Position numbers and translations under genes: made by a program
Part shown: positions 23,953 through 34,858 of the stretch, piece after piece
Layout: each line of letters begins with the position of its first letter
How positions within the stretch are numbered: the stretch's first letter is position 1
NCBI RefSeq assembly: GCF_014529535.1
Contig: NW_023503374.1
Span: forward strand, 4,650,001 to 4,714,000
Reading direction: 5' to 3'
Origin: Bradysia coprophila
Lineage: Eukaryota; Arthropoda; Insecta; Diptera; Sciaridae
Length of the DNA stretch: 64,000 nt
The notes under the pieces: generated by a model
The model's input: the letters and a program-made list of their open reading frames with translations, nothing else
Databases searched by the model: none
Told to the model about the DNA's origin: nothing

Positions 23953-24926
23953 ATGAATCATTTAGTATTGTTTGTGCTATCAGTGAGTGCCATGGCTTTT
24001 ACGTCTAATGCATGCCAATTTGGAAGTGAGGCCATACAGACGGTCTACGATAGATTTGAACTATTTAGGAAAACGAAAGCATTCGATCCAGCTGATTCGA
24101 AAATTCCATTGGAACAATATCAATTTTACAACAACGATGGTGAAAAGAGATTAGCGTAAGTTTTGTTGTGCGTTTTTGTTGTTGTTTGTATTATTATCGG
24201 AAGGTCAGTTTTTGTCCCTGATAATGTAATCGTTTTGTTTGATGTGATTGCAGTGTGAAAATCGACGGTGTTTATATGGTGGAATATTATACAACCGACG
24301 ACACCGACAATAAACTACAAACAAAAAATGGACAATACCATGTCAAGGACGGTGTGATTCTCAATTATAAGCGTGACGAGAATGGTGAATTTTCATTTGA
24401 TGATTGGTCGAATCAAAAGAAATTTAAGTCATCACTTCGTAGCATCGATGCTGAGCTGCCAAGTGATTGTAGGTTTAAGTTCATTGAAGTGACGCGAATC
24501 TTTCACTTCCTAGTAGAAATTTTGTTTGATGATGCTTGAATTTTATTTCAGTCGAGGAGGACTACAAACAAGTTTTGGTTGATTTGAATGCAATGAGGAA
24601 GAAAATGTTCGACTACCAAAATGGTTTAAGTAAGGAAGACTTCGAGCGTGTTCAGTTGTTTGAGTTTACTCCATTTTCGAGTGGCGATGGATTCTATGCG
24701 CAGTGAGTGTTTATCACTAAAGTTTCATTTATTGGACAACCGATTAGTGAAGTGTAACTTCCTCAGGTATATTGAAAGTGATGGAGGAAGTCTAACGGTT
24801 TCGAAGGAAAATGGAAGCGATAATATTTCGGGACGACTTTCGTGTGATTACAAGGACCAGAAATACAACATTGTCGATGGCAAGGTTGTTGCCGATGGGG
24901 AACCATTTGTTCCAGTGTACCATTAA
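23953..24926 (+). CDS. Secreted orphan-family protein, gene 1
   Basis: Four exons: 23953-24155, 24254-24468, 24552-24702, 24767-24926 (phases 2,1,2; 242 aa). The signal peptide MNHLVLFVLSVSAMAFTSNA is followed by CQFGSEAIQTVYDRFELFRK at the mature N-terminus, then YMVEYYT.., an acidic KRDENGEFSFDDWSNQKKF block, a charged segment with LNAMRKKMFDYQNGLSK that is probably helical, and a C-terminal GRLSCDYKDQKYNIVDGKV..VPVYH. The mature chain has only two cysteines (about residues 21 and 215), which could link its two ends. I do not recognise the family. It is the first of six intact tandem paralogues. An ATTAAA signal lies at 24971. Secretion is inferred from the signal peptide; no function can be assigned. 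Confidence 0.88.
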
Positions 24927-25032
24927 ATCGATTGTATGTGCAATGAGTTAATTAAAATTTCTTCACAGTCATTAAAAAATTGTATTTTATCCAATTTGGT
25001 TGACCCGAGTGTTGATCATATAAATATTCATT

Positions 25033-25335
25033 AGCGGTTTTTACAAAATGTGTTAGTTCTTTTAAGGCTCAGCCGGAAATCCACTCAGCTGGTCCATCTG
25101 ATCATTTTATGGAATAAAAAAAAATCAAACTTTAACTTTAACTTTGTGCTGCCGCCAGATCGATTTTCGAAAATTTCGTCGTTTTCGGTCCATGTCATAT
25201 ATATCGAGTTTTTACGGTGGGCTCAGCGTACATAAAAAGTTGAGTCAACATGGTAATCTAATCTCCAGGCTTCACAGATTATTTTATAAAAATGATCAAG
25301 TCTAAAAAATATTTTTTGAGTTCATGACTGATTGT
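25033..25335. repeat. Solo arm of the TAGGGTGTAGCGG palindrome family
   Basis: From AGCGGTTTTTACAAAATGTG to GAGTTCATGACTGAT this matches the outer arm of the 1289 bp palindrome at 38611-39899, including GCTCAGCCGGAAATCCACTC and GTGCTGCCGCCAGATCGATT. The extreme end and the opposite arm are missing. Confidence 0.7.
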
Positions 25336-25339
25336 CAAA

Positions 25340-26062
25340 GTTCTTCGAACTTTTTGACTTTTCCCCCTTTGCTCCTACTACCCCCAAAGTATTTTATTCG
25401 TAATCCGAGCTATCAGACGCCTCATAAGGTTAAGATTTGGCCGATATATAAATTTTTAAAATTTTTAATTCTGTATAGGTTTGTTCCAAGTAACGGTAAA
25501 CACGAACTTTGACAACCCGAACAACGACAATTTCATCCATAGCAACGTACGTCGCTTACGTGATATTTCATACAAATCGAGCAACGTCGCCTACGCGATT
25601 TACACTGAGATATTATTGAGGTTATGGTTATATGGATGAAATTTGACAATTCATATGGCCTTGGAACAAACCTATGAAAAAATGTTTTTTAATGCATTTT
25701 GAAATTGATGAATTTTACCAACCTTCGTTACTTTGTGAGTTTGTTACTTTGTTACAACGAAACTTTTGAATTTACCGGTGGATTTGGCTGAAATTTTCAG
25801 GGTATGTCAAGGACGCAATTCTAAGAAACTAATTTGAAGTAATTCTCTTAAAAGCTTATAATTTCGGAGCTATGAGCATGTTAACCTATTGAGCTATGTC
25901 ATCCATAACTCGGAAAATATGGCAGATAGAAAGTTCGTTTAAAAGACAATTTTATAGAGTTTCACATTCTAGTCGACACATGTTTCATGGTTTTCCTAAA
26001 AAGTCGTCTATTTGGAAGCTATGAGCGTTTTAAGTGCGAGCTATGTCATCCACACCACTTGA
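25340..26062. repeat. Fragment of the satellite-bearing repeat (two monomer-like units)
   Basis: It starts with the CTTTTTGACTTTTCCCCCTT..AAAGTATTTTATTCGTAAT segment also found at 50190 and 51430. It then runs into two diverged 147 bp-satellite monomers (ACTCGGAAAATATGGCAGAT.., TGTTTCATGGTTTTCCTAAA.., about 25880-26060). It lies immediately before the exon 3-4 remnants of a secreted-family pseudogene, where exons 1-2 would be expected. Confidence 0.65.
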
Positions 26063-26118
26063 TTGCAAATAGTTCGCAGTTGCTTTTCTCATCATTTTTT
26101 TTTCAATTTTTCTTTTAG

Positions 26119-26343
26119 TCGAGGAGGATTACAAATAAGTGTTGGTTGAGTTGAATACCATGACGAAGATAATATTTGACTATCAATATTTCGACTGGTG
26201 ATTCTATGCGCAGTTAGTATTTAACACTTGAGTTTCATGGGAGAACCGATTAGAAAAGTGTAACTTCCTCAGATATATCGAAAGTGATGGAGGCAGTCTA
26301 TTCGACAAGGTCGTTGTCGAAGGGGAACCCATCATTCAATAAA
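26119..26343 (+). pseudogene. Decayed secreted-family copy (exons 3-4 only)
   Basis: It begins after a TTTTAG acceptor with TCGAGGAGGATTACAAATAA, the exon 3 start of the family but with an early stop. Exon 3 is internally shortened, and exon 4 lacks the middle with the GRLSC cysteine. The end (GACAAGGTCGTT..GGGGAACCC) is still recognisable. Exons 1-2 are absent and replaced by satellite-like repeat. It is a host-gene relic between genes 1 and 2. Confidence 0.8.
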
Positions 26344-27227
26344 TGGATTGTATGTCCAATTAGTTAATTCTTCATAGTCGTTGTTATTGGATCGATAAAA
26401 TTGTCAAAAACAAAAATTTAAATTTATTTTATTCAATTTGGTTGAAGGGAAAGAATTCAAGGCGCTCGCTCCAAACCGAATTCGATGGCGACAATTTGTA
26501 GACTCCCTATGCTCCCTCGAAGAGTTATTCCCATTTAGTTAATTTTGTTTTATGAGCTTATTACCCATCGTTCGTTCGCTCCATCATTCACAGTCGGACA
26601 GCTTAAAAGAGCTTAGTACGGGCGTATTCACAACACTCATTCTTCTTTGTGTTCCACAAAAATATTTACTCCGAAATGTCTTCTACTTTTGGCCTTGAAA
26701 ATTCTCAAAATATTTATAAATTCAAGCTGCTTGTTAATTTTAATCAGCAATCATTAGACTTAATTAGCGATCTGTGAACTCTCTACCAATGATGTAAGTT
26801 CTTTATCTTTGACTTTTAAATGCAATAAAAACCTCATCGCTGGCTGGAAAGAAGAGGGGTCATTCATCAGAAACGATACACTTTTTACTTCCGCGCCGTA
26901 TTTTTTTTTTTTTGAAGCAATACAGAGATTAAGTAATTAATTATTTTAAATACCTGCCTGTTAGGGCATCTGTTTTTATTCACTACGTGTAACATCAAAT
27001 GTGGTATGTCACACAACACTTCGTTGACAACAGTTCCATCCCATTATTGTGGGATTATTATTATTCCTTGATGAAAATGATTCCGTGAAAATTAAGTCTT
27101 GGATAAACAAGCTATAATGTAGAACTTGCAAAATTTCGGTTGCTAGAGTATACTGCCATGCCATGCCGCCCATTTATGATTGAATTCCCTCATTTATATT
27201 GTACGAGTAACGGTCAATTACTTACCC

Positions 27228-27369
27228 TCCACGCTAATTTTGATCGGACAAAAATACAATCCGAACGAACCAAAAGACTTAGATGGATTATGCGTATAAA
27301 AGATCCATCTAATGAGCACACATTGTCAGTAGCGATTAGTCCGCCATTGAGTTATCTACGAACTAAACA
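27228..27369 (+). promoter_or_regulatory. Promoter module of secreted gene 2
   Basis: CCACGCTAATTTTGATCGGA and CAATCCGAACGAAC are followed by TATAAA at 27295-27300 and TCAGT at 27326-27330. The leader again ends CGAACTAAACA before ATG. Same order and spacing as for genes 1, 3 and 4. Confidence 0.75.
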
Positions 27370-28325
27370 ATGAATCATTTACTATTAATTGTGCTATCAG
27401 TTAATGCCATGGCGTTTACGTCTAATGCATGCCAATTTGGAAGCGAGGCCATACAGGAGGTCTACGATAGATTTGAACTATTTAGGAAAACGAAAGCGTT
27501 CGATCCAACTTCACCAAAAGTTCCATTGCAAAAATATCAATTTTACAATGACAACGGCGATAAGAGATTAGCGTAAGTTTCACATGCAAAATCTTTTCTT
27601 GTTGTTGGAAACCCTAATTTGATCATAATTATTTACATGTTGGTTGTTACGTCTAGTTTGGAAATCAACGGTGTTTATATGACGGAAACTTCTGAAACCG
27701 ACAGCGATCATAAAATTCAAGTGAAAGATGGACAATATCGTGTCGATAACGGCGTGATTCTAAATTATAAACGTGACGAGAATGGTGAATTTTCATTTGA
27801 TGATTGGTCGAATCACAGGAAATTTAAATCTTCACTCCGAAGCATCGATGCTGAGCTGCCAAGTGATTGTAAGTCTAAGTTCCATGAAGTGACGTTGACC
27901 ATCCTTTTTTTGGTGAAATTTCTTTGACCCACGCACGCTTCAATTTTATTTCAGTCGAGGAGGATTACAAACAAGTTTTGGTTGATTTGAACGCAATGAG
28001 AAAGAAAATGTTTGACTTTCAAAATGGCCTGAGCAAGGAAGACCTCGAGCGTGTTCAGTTGTTTGATTTTTCTCCATTTTCGACGGGTAATGGATTCCAT
28101 GCGCAGTGAGTATTTAACATTTAAGTTTCATGGGAGAACCGATAAGTAAAGTGTAACTTCCTCAGATATATCGAAAGCGATGGAGGCAGTCTATCTGTTT
28201 CTAAGGAGAATGGAAGAGATGACATTTCTGGACGACTTTCGTGTGAGCATAGACATCAGAAATACAACATTGTAGATGGCAAGGTTGTTGTTGATGGGGA
28301 ACCCTTCATTCCAGTGTACCATTAA
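27370..28325 (+). CDS. Secreted orphan-family protein, gene 2
   Basis: Four exons: 27370-27572, 27657-27868, 27955-28105, 28166-28325 (241 aa), with the same phases as gene 1. Signal peptide MNHLLLIVLSVNAMAFTSNA, then CQFGSEAIQEVYDRFELFRK. Exon 2 lacks one codon relative to gene 1 in the MTETSETDSDHKIQ region. Exon 4 carries GRLSCEHRHQKYNIVDGKV and ends VPVYH-like (IPVYH). An AATAAA signal is at 28379-28384. No frame damage is seen. Its closest relatives by exon 2 wording (TETSETD, VDNGVILNYK) are genes 5 and 6. Family not recognised. Confidence 0.88.
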
Positions 28326-28435
28326 ATCGATTATATGTGCAATGAGTTAATTCAAGTTATTTCAGTCGTCATTGGATCAATAAAAAAATATATTTTATTA
28401 TTATATTATATTATATTATTATAAAAAATGTTATT

Positions 28436-30373
28436 GACATTCGTGACAATTTTAACTGGTTAGAGTATTCCGTATCAAAAGATGCAGCATTCTGTTTTCC
28501 ATGTAGAGCATTTGGGGTTCCCGGAAAATTTACGATGGAAGGATTTACAAACTGGAAAAAAAGCTCTGGATAAGAAGGCGGGCTTTTATTACCACGAACA
28601 ATCAGAAGGTCACATTAAAGCAACCCCTTCATGGGAAGAGAAGCGAGTAAGAGTTGGGAACGATACAGTTGTCACTTCATTACTGTCAAAGGCAACTCTT
28701 GAAAAACGCAGATTTTATGTCAAGAGCATCATCGAATGTATTTATTTTCTTGTCGAGAATGAACTCGCATTTAGAGGAGACTGGGACATAGACGAGCAAC
28801 GAGAAGTCGGCATTTTCCGCAATTTGTTTGAATTTAAGTTAAAGGACTCCGAGAGCCTTCGTAATTGCCAGAAAATTATGCCAAAGAACTGTACATATTT
28901 GTCGCCGGTCATTCAGAATGAATTGATTTCGATTATTGCCAAACTAATAGAACAGAAAATAGTCAACGAAATCAATTCACGCCGTAAGTGCGGTCGAAAT
29001 TCAAAATGGAAAGTGCGGAGGTCTTTCTAACGTAGCGTCATTTTCATACAATGAAGCGTTGAAATGTACTTTTCGGTTCACTTTTTCATCGAATCGTTCA
29101 CTTAAAATTCAAATTTTAGGCACACTTACGGCGTGAATTCGGCGGATGTAGCTTTTTTTACGATCCTCGTCGACGGTACAAAGGACAGGAAAAACAAAGA
29201 ATGGGTTTCAATGGTAGCCCGTTACGTGCTGAACGGAAAAGCAATTGAGACGCTAATTGGTCTCGAGAGTACTGAGGAACTAGATGCGATCAGTCAGTGC
29301 TACTATGGAGCTAATGTTATGAGTGGAATGAATGCCGGGATCCAGACAATATTACAGCAAATTCTGAAACGTACCATTCCATATGGCCATTGCTTTAATC
29401 ACCGGTTGCATTTGGTGATAATATCTACCCTAGCCCTCGTTTATTTGGCAAGAATATTTTTCAAGAACATCAAAGTTGAATACACATTCTTCCACCGAAC
29501 TAAAATTCAATCAATTTATGGGGGAACATCCTTATTGAAATTAATTGAAACTAGATGGGCTGGACATGTAAGAGCGACGAACGTTATTTTTGCCAATTAT
29601 ACAGAAATCCTGGAAAATTTGACCGGACCACTCGCTCAGCTTGGCATAAAAATTCCTTCGAAGGAGGAATTGGTGGTAGCTGAGTCATTCATAAAGAGAA
29701 GAAGAGAGGAACATGAAGTAACACAAAAAGAATTGGAAAATTCTGGCGAAAAACGTTTATTTAAGAGGGCAGACTAGGTGTGAAGTAGGCTATATATTGA
29801 AAAATCGGTTTTCTTCCAACTGTTGCCTATTGTAAATCGTTTTTCATTTTTTAGAGATAGATAAACATATTGCTCATCTAATTGCTGGAACAGATTTTCA
29901 TTAAATGGTCTACATTAATTTTAAAACCAATTTTTCAATATATAGCCTACTTCGCACCTAGTCTGCCCTCTTTAAGAACGATTTAATCTACTCCATGAGT
30001 TATTTACAATGAAAGATGCGTTCCCTGATGTGTATAACATGATTGCCGCGGTGGATACTTTTGGCAGTAGCACTGCTGTTTGTGAGTGCTCATTTTCAGC
30101 ACTAGATAGGATAGGAACTCCTAAACGAATATCTATGAAAAATGAGCGCTTACGATATCTTACCTTTTTAGCCTTTGAAAAAAAAACGTCTATCGGATTT
30201 ACCGATTGAAGAAGTGTTGAAGACATTCGATAAAAATCCGAAACGTAAACTACAACTGTACTAATTACTAGTATGGCCATTGAATACATTGAATAAAATG
30301 TTGTTTGAAAATTTGTGTGTAAATTCATTTGGGGCACTGCCCCCCCTGTCAGTTCATCCTGGCTACGGGCCTG
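28436..30373 (+). mobile_element. hAT transposon (TTF/ZMYM-type transposase), degraded
   Basis: Plus-strand pieces read in order. First a TTF-type zinc-finger start (DAAFCFPCRAFG at about 28480, in a different frame from what follows), then NWKKAL-like and HIKATPSW. Next comes the central region (SPVIQNELI at about 28905; FTILVDGTKDRKNKEW at about 29155; GANVMSGMNAGIQ; ETRWAGHVRA at about 29550). Last is the C-terminal dimerisation motif (CECSFSALDRI..MKNERLRYL at about 30080-30155). The right end carries a typical hAT terminus, ATCCTGGCTACGGGCCTG (ending 30373). No matching left terminus was found. There are several frame breaks, a missing stretch near 29030-29130, and a 206 bp inverted-repeat insertion (29765-29970). 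Not able to move itself. Confidence 0.82.
29765..29970. mobile_element. 206 bp TIR element nested in the hAT transposase
   Basis: It runs from GAGGGCAGACTAGGTG to CACCTAGTCTGCCCTC, with arms of about 50 bp continuing through GAAGTAGGCTATATATTG. TTTAA is present on both sides (29760-29764 and 29971-29975), consistent with a 4-5 bp TTAA-type target duplication as in piggyBac-like MITEs. It interrupts the hAT coding sequence and so inserted after the hAT. Confidence 0.8.
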
Positions 30374-31028
30374 GAGTCGCTTGTAAAAAACCATTTCTTT
30401 CGTTGCTGAATCAGTTAAAACGTTTGAAATTCGCTCTTAAATATCAAAACTGGCCGCATGTTAGTTTTCTTGACGAAAATACCATACAGACCTATGCCAA
30501 TGGAAGGGTATTGGTTAAACAAAGAGTAAAGGAAGGTACGACCCTGACAAGCTAGCACAATTTGAAACCGGCAATTCCAAAAATAAGGTAAACCTTGTTG
30601 GTCTTGTTTCGTACAATGGTCCGAATAAGCTGTATTCCGTTTCTACAACACTAAATGGCAATCAGTTTAATCAACTAATTCAATTAAGAATCAAAAATAT
30701 TGTTGAAGGTTCAACAGTTCTGATGGACAACGCCACAATTCACTCTAAAGGAATAAAACGACTAATGGAGTCGGGCGTTCGGGTGTTGCTTGATTTTCCG
30801 CCGAAGAGCCCCGATATAAATATCATCGAAAATGTATGGGGCAGACTACAGCAAATTTTAAACGGAAAGTTAAGAAATGTGATTGTATCTACAAAGGCGG
30901 AACTGCTCAAGTACATTGAGGAATCGTGGAAAGAAATTCCTGTTGATTTTATCAATAATTGCGCGCTATCCATGCCGAGTAGATTAAGAGAAGTTATAAG
31001 AAAGAAGGGAAAAATGACACGCTACTGA
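30374..31028 (+). mobile_element. Tc1/mariner-like transposase fragment
   Basis: It begins within the transposase (KPFLSLLNQLKRLKFALKY..), then HVSFLDENTIQ (first catalytic Asp), and LMDNATIHSKG (second Asp, at about 30725). Next come PPKSPDINIIENVWGRL (third acidic residue, 33 residues between it and the second, close to the Tc1 DD34E spacing) and a Tc1-type end, SMPSRLREVIRKKG..TRY, with stop at about 31026-31028. One frameshift lies near 30540-30555, where KEGTT.. must switch to RYDPDKLAQFE... The N-terminal DNA-binding half is absent, and the fragment abuts the hAT right terminus. Terminal repeats were not identified. Confidence 0.85.
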
Positions 31029-31147
31029 ACTATATAAAAATTTCAATTGAACAAACGCAATTCATTATACTGAACTGAAAATCCTTTTCCTTTATTTGCA
31101 ATACATTATTTGTTCAACAACAAAAAGAAGTTTGAAAATGTAATTTC

Positions 31148-31860
31148 TCAGAACTCTCCGTCTGAAACTTGATACTCCATATAAGACGAATTTCCTTGTC
31201 CTCCGTCAGCATGCGTGAGTGAGCCGGTTGGTACAGTGTCCGTTGGGCCTTGTGGTGAAACGATAGCTACTGGAAGTGAAGTAGTCTGAGTAGCTGCACG
31301 GTACGCCTCGGAAAGTGGTAGTGTTTCTGGATCTCTATCCATCTGTGTTGGATCAGTGGGTGATTTTGCAGCAAGTGGCATTGTTGGACCAAACACTTCA
31401 AGCATTCTTCGTGCCCGTAGATTTTGATAATATTTATCTGCTTCTTCCATTCTCGCCGAAATCTTCGCATTTTTCATCTCTATTTTTTGCTCTTTGTTAC
31501 GGGCGACTGTGATGCATCTTTTCATCGAATTCTTTGTTAACCATCATGTTGCAAACCTTATCAATTTGTCCATCAACTGAAGTTAGGGGACACCCTTTGA
31601 ATGTAGCCACATTTCTTTGAAAATATTCGAATTTAAATTCAGACACATCCACACGAATTGTCTTGCTTCTTTTGACGTTGGCAGCAAGCACAATTTTCTG
31701 CATTTGTTCACAATGTCGGTGAATTGGTTGATCGTGATGCTTAAAAAAGTACTCATTCTTTCCAGTGTCAAACTTTTCGACCAACATACCCCGATATTAA
31801 TCGCTGCGCACAAAAAATTGGATTATTTGACTGTCCTCGTTTTGAATCATTTTCAAGATT
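31148..31860 (-). pseudogene. Unrecognised broken reading frame, minus strand
   Basis: Two minus-strand open stretches abut. One (about 31787-31497) reads MLVEKFDTGKNEYFFKHHDQ.. with VKRSKTIRVDVSEFKFEYFQ. The next (about 31525-31148) reads MKRCITVARNKEQKIEMKNA.., a charged region probably forming coiled coil, followed by a Ser/Thr/Pro-rich tail ending YMEYQVSDGEF. They overlap in different frames, suggesting one frameshift or an unspliced junction. I recognise no domain. Lying between a Tc1 fragment and a MITE, it may be part of a further transposon or a displaced host gene. Confidence 0.4.
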
Positions 31861-31911
31861 GAAATTATTTGGCAAATCGATGTTTGAGTAGTCTTAATAT
31901 TTGTGTTTACT

Positions 31912-32107
31912 CACGACAGAGTAAAGTTAACCAGGCAGGAGCGCTTGTTTGACTAGGGACCTGAATAATCTAGTAGCCCTACATTTTTTGCGAACAAAAT
32001 TTTTCAATTTATGTCAGTGTTCATTTGAGTTCATTTTCATCCAGTGTATTATTATTTGACGTTTCGAAAATGAACCGCTCCTGCCTGGTTTATTTTACTC
32101 TGCCGTG
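31912..32107. mobile_element. CACGGCAG-family MITE, copy 1
   Basis: It runs from CACGACAGAGTAAAGTTAAC to TTTATTTTACTCTGCCGTG, about 196 bp. GTTTACT(C) flanks both sides, a 7-8 bp target-site duplication. An internal TTCAATTTATGTCAGTGTTC block is shared with the copies at 32780 and 58068. Confidence 0.85.
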
Positions 32108-32779
32108 GTTTACTCAACGTATGTGCTGTTCAATTACTTGACAGGAGATGCCATAATTTGATAATGAAGTTAGGGTGATCCAATTGTTTAAATTTTAATG
32201 AACAAAAGCTTCTAATACAAAGTTTACAAAAACTATCTCAACAGAATGATAAATTTGGACGGAAATATATATAAATATTGAATAAAATCAAAATATATTC
32301 GAAACTAAACAATTTTTTTATATTTATTACCGAAAGAAAAAAAAGAGTTTCGAATTGATCCATCCTACTTAAATCGTTCATGTGTTGATTTAAAAAAAAT
32401 TCAATAATCATTTCATTTCTTCTAGATTAAATGCACCTGCGAAGAATTTAAATCTTTCTATTGAAGCTCAAAATCTTCCGATATAATTCTCGAATTAAAT
32501 TCTATCCCATTTAAAGTAAAATTCGATAAACTGAGATGATTTAAGAGAGATTTTTATAAAAAATATGCGTTTGTCATAACAAATTTTGAATTTTGTGTGA
32601 AGTTGCAGTGGACCTTAAGTTCTCTTTTGGTCAATCAACGTCGTATAGATGACGCTATTGTTATTTGAAATTTGTAGGACCTAAGAAAAAATAAGAAATC
32701 GCATAAAAATTGCTAACTATTCTGCGGTCGCTGTAGTACATAACATGAAATATGGTCCTAGTTAAACCAAAAGTAAAAT

Positions 32780-32989
32780 CACGACAGAGTAAAGTTAGCC
32801 AGGCAGGAGCGCTGATTTGACCAAGGTAAATATATCACTAAGGACCTGAATAATCTAGTAGTAGTAGTAGTAGTAGTGCGAATAAAATTTTTCAATTTAT
32901 GTCAGTGTTCATTTGAGTTCATTTTCATACAGTGTATTTGACGTTTCGAAAGTGAACCGCTACTGCCTGGTTTATTTTACTCTGCCTTG
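32780..32989. mobile_element. CACGGCAG-family MITE, copy 2
   Basis: It runs from CACGACAGAGTAAAGTTAGC to ATTTTACTCTGCCTTG and carries a (TAG)n run of seven units near 32859. Flanking TAAAAT (AGTAAAAT versus GTTAAAAT) is an imperfect duplication. It touches the end of the LINE fragment that follows. Confidence 0.8.
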
Positions 32990-34720
32990 GTTAAAATGTA
33001 TCTCTTACGTGGTCGCCCTCTCGGTCTAAGTCCTTCAAATTTCCTGTCGAGGGCTTTCTTGGCAGTTCGGTCATCATTCATCCTAGCCACATGCCTCGCC
33101 CATCGGAGCCTCACTGATTTTACTGCAGCTGTGATGAAATTCTTCCCAAAAATTTCGGACAATTCCATATTCGTTCGTCTTCTCCAACCATCCGCTTCAT
33201 GTACTGGTCCACATATCGATCTTAAGTTTCTTCTTTCAAAACAGTTCAGCAACTGCTTTTGTTTGGATGCCATGGACCACGTCTCACAACCATACATGAC
33301 GATGGGTCGAACTACAGTTTTGTTGCACGGGATACAAGTGAGCTTTTAAACAGGTGTTTCAGTGCATAGACGCTTCTGCTTCCTTGCGTAATTCTCATTT
33401 TGATCTCCTCCTCTATATCACTGGTTACGTTTAATGTCGAACCTAAATACTTGAATGACTGCACGACTTCAAAATTGTACGTATCCATGGTCACGTTTTG
33501 CCCCACACGAGATCCTTGACTGCGCTCTAATGCCATATACTTGGTTTTCTCTTCGTTTACCACGAGTCCAACTTTACACGCTTCTCTTTCCATTTCTATG
33601 AAAGGTTCCTTGACTGCTAGTGTCCCGTCCTTCTTCCTATCAGGTCAGCATCGTCAGCGAAAGCCGTTAGCTTATTACTCGTATAGAAGATGGTGCCAGT
33701 CCAGTTCATTGACATGGCTCTCACAACTTTCTCTAACGCCAAGTTAAACAAAATAGTTGAGAGCTTGTCAACGGTCAAATATCGAACAAAGCTTGTCGAT
33801 CTATGGAATCGTATGCTTGTTTGAAGTCTATGAACAGTTGGTGAATATTAATGTTGAATCCCCATGCTTTTTCCATTATTTGCCTCAAAGTGAAAATCTG
33901 ATCCGTGGTAGATCTACCGCGTCTGAAGCCGCACTGGTAGTCACCTATTATTTCCTCCTCTGGTACAATCTTTTATATGATACGTTCAGCAGACATATTC
34001 CTCTATAATTTCCACATTCCAATTTGCTTCCTTTCGTATGAATCGGTATTCATCAGGAAGCTTTTCTTCTTCCCACACCTTTTCTGTTATCTGGTGTATT
34101 CGATGCCACAGTTCCGGTCCTGCTGCTTGGATCAGGATCAGTTCAGCCGGTATGTTATCCTCACTAGGTAATTTCCGTGTTTTCAGTCTGTTAACTGATT
34201 CAATTACCTCCTCATAAGTTGGTGCTTCAATTAGTGGCTCCGCACGCTGATACGCGTTGTGCCTAGCTCGTGGTATTGGTGGTTTGTTCAGCAAATTTTG
34301 GAAGTAATCTTTCCACCTCCGTATTATACCATCTGTATCACCAAGTAATTGTCCGTCATTGTCCTTAATTTTGTTCGTTCGTGTTTGAAAGCCTTTGCGA
34401 TGTACTTTGATAATTCGGTAGAATCCTCTCACATTTCCGTTACGATTCAGCGATTCCAGAAATTGAATTTCACGATTCAGATGTTCTCTTTTTTTTCCTT
34501 CGAAGCAGCCTGTACGCTTCAGTTTTTCTTCTGGAATACTCTTGCAGGCTACGTCGTGTTCTTCGTTGGGTCGCTTGGAGTCGGGCGTTTTTCTTGGCTT
34601 CTACAGCAGCTTTACATTCATCATCAAACCACACACTATGTCTTCGCGACGTGATCTCACCTAGAATTTCGTTTGCGGCGGTTGCGACGATATCAACGTT
34701 TTGATCACTTACATACCCAC
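32990..34720 (-). mobile_element. RTE-type LINE fragment (reverse transcriptase)
   Basis: Reading from high to low coordinates on the minus strand: a linker of the WFDDECKAAVEAKK type (about 34630-34570), RT N-terminal KDNDGQLLGDTDGIIRRWKD and LKTRKLPSEDNIPAEL (about 34370-34140), and CGFRRGRSTTDQIFTLRQ with FIDFKQAYDSID (about 33940-33790). Next come LSTILFNLALEK and the catalytic FADDADLIG (about 33655-33640), VVNEEKTKYMALER and SFKYLGSTLN (about 33560-33420), and the C-terminal RWARHVARMNDDR..RGRPRKR (about 33110-33000). The endonuclease part is missing, and the frame is broken several times, including before LSTILF, so it is a dead 5'-truncated copy. Its 5' end lies about 65 bp before the TATA box of secreted gene 3. 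Confidence 0.85.
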
Positions 34721-34721
34721 G

Positions 34722-34858
34722 CTAATTTTGATCGTCCACAATCACGATCTGAACGAACAAAAAATGCTAAGATGGATTGTGCATATAAAAGTTGCATGTG
34801 ATGAACATTTTCTGTCAGTAGCGATCAGTCCGTCGTTCTGTTATCTACAAACTAAACA
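34722..34858 (+). promoter_or_regulatory. Promoter module of secreted gene 3
   Basis: CCACGCTAATTTTGATCG and CGATCTGAACGAACAAAAAA are followed by TATAAAA at 34784-34790 and TCAGT at 34815-34819; the leader ends CAAACTAAACA. The conserved block begins within a few bases of the LINE junction. This gives an independent outer limit for the shared promoter sequence kept next to this gene. Confidence 0.75.
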
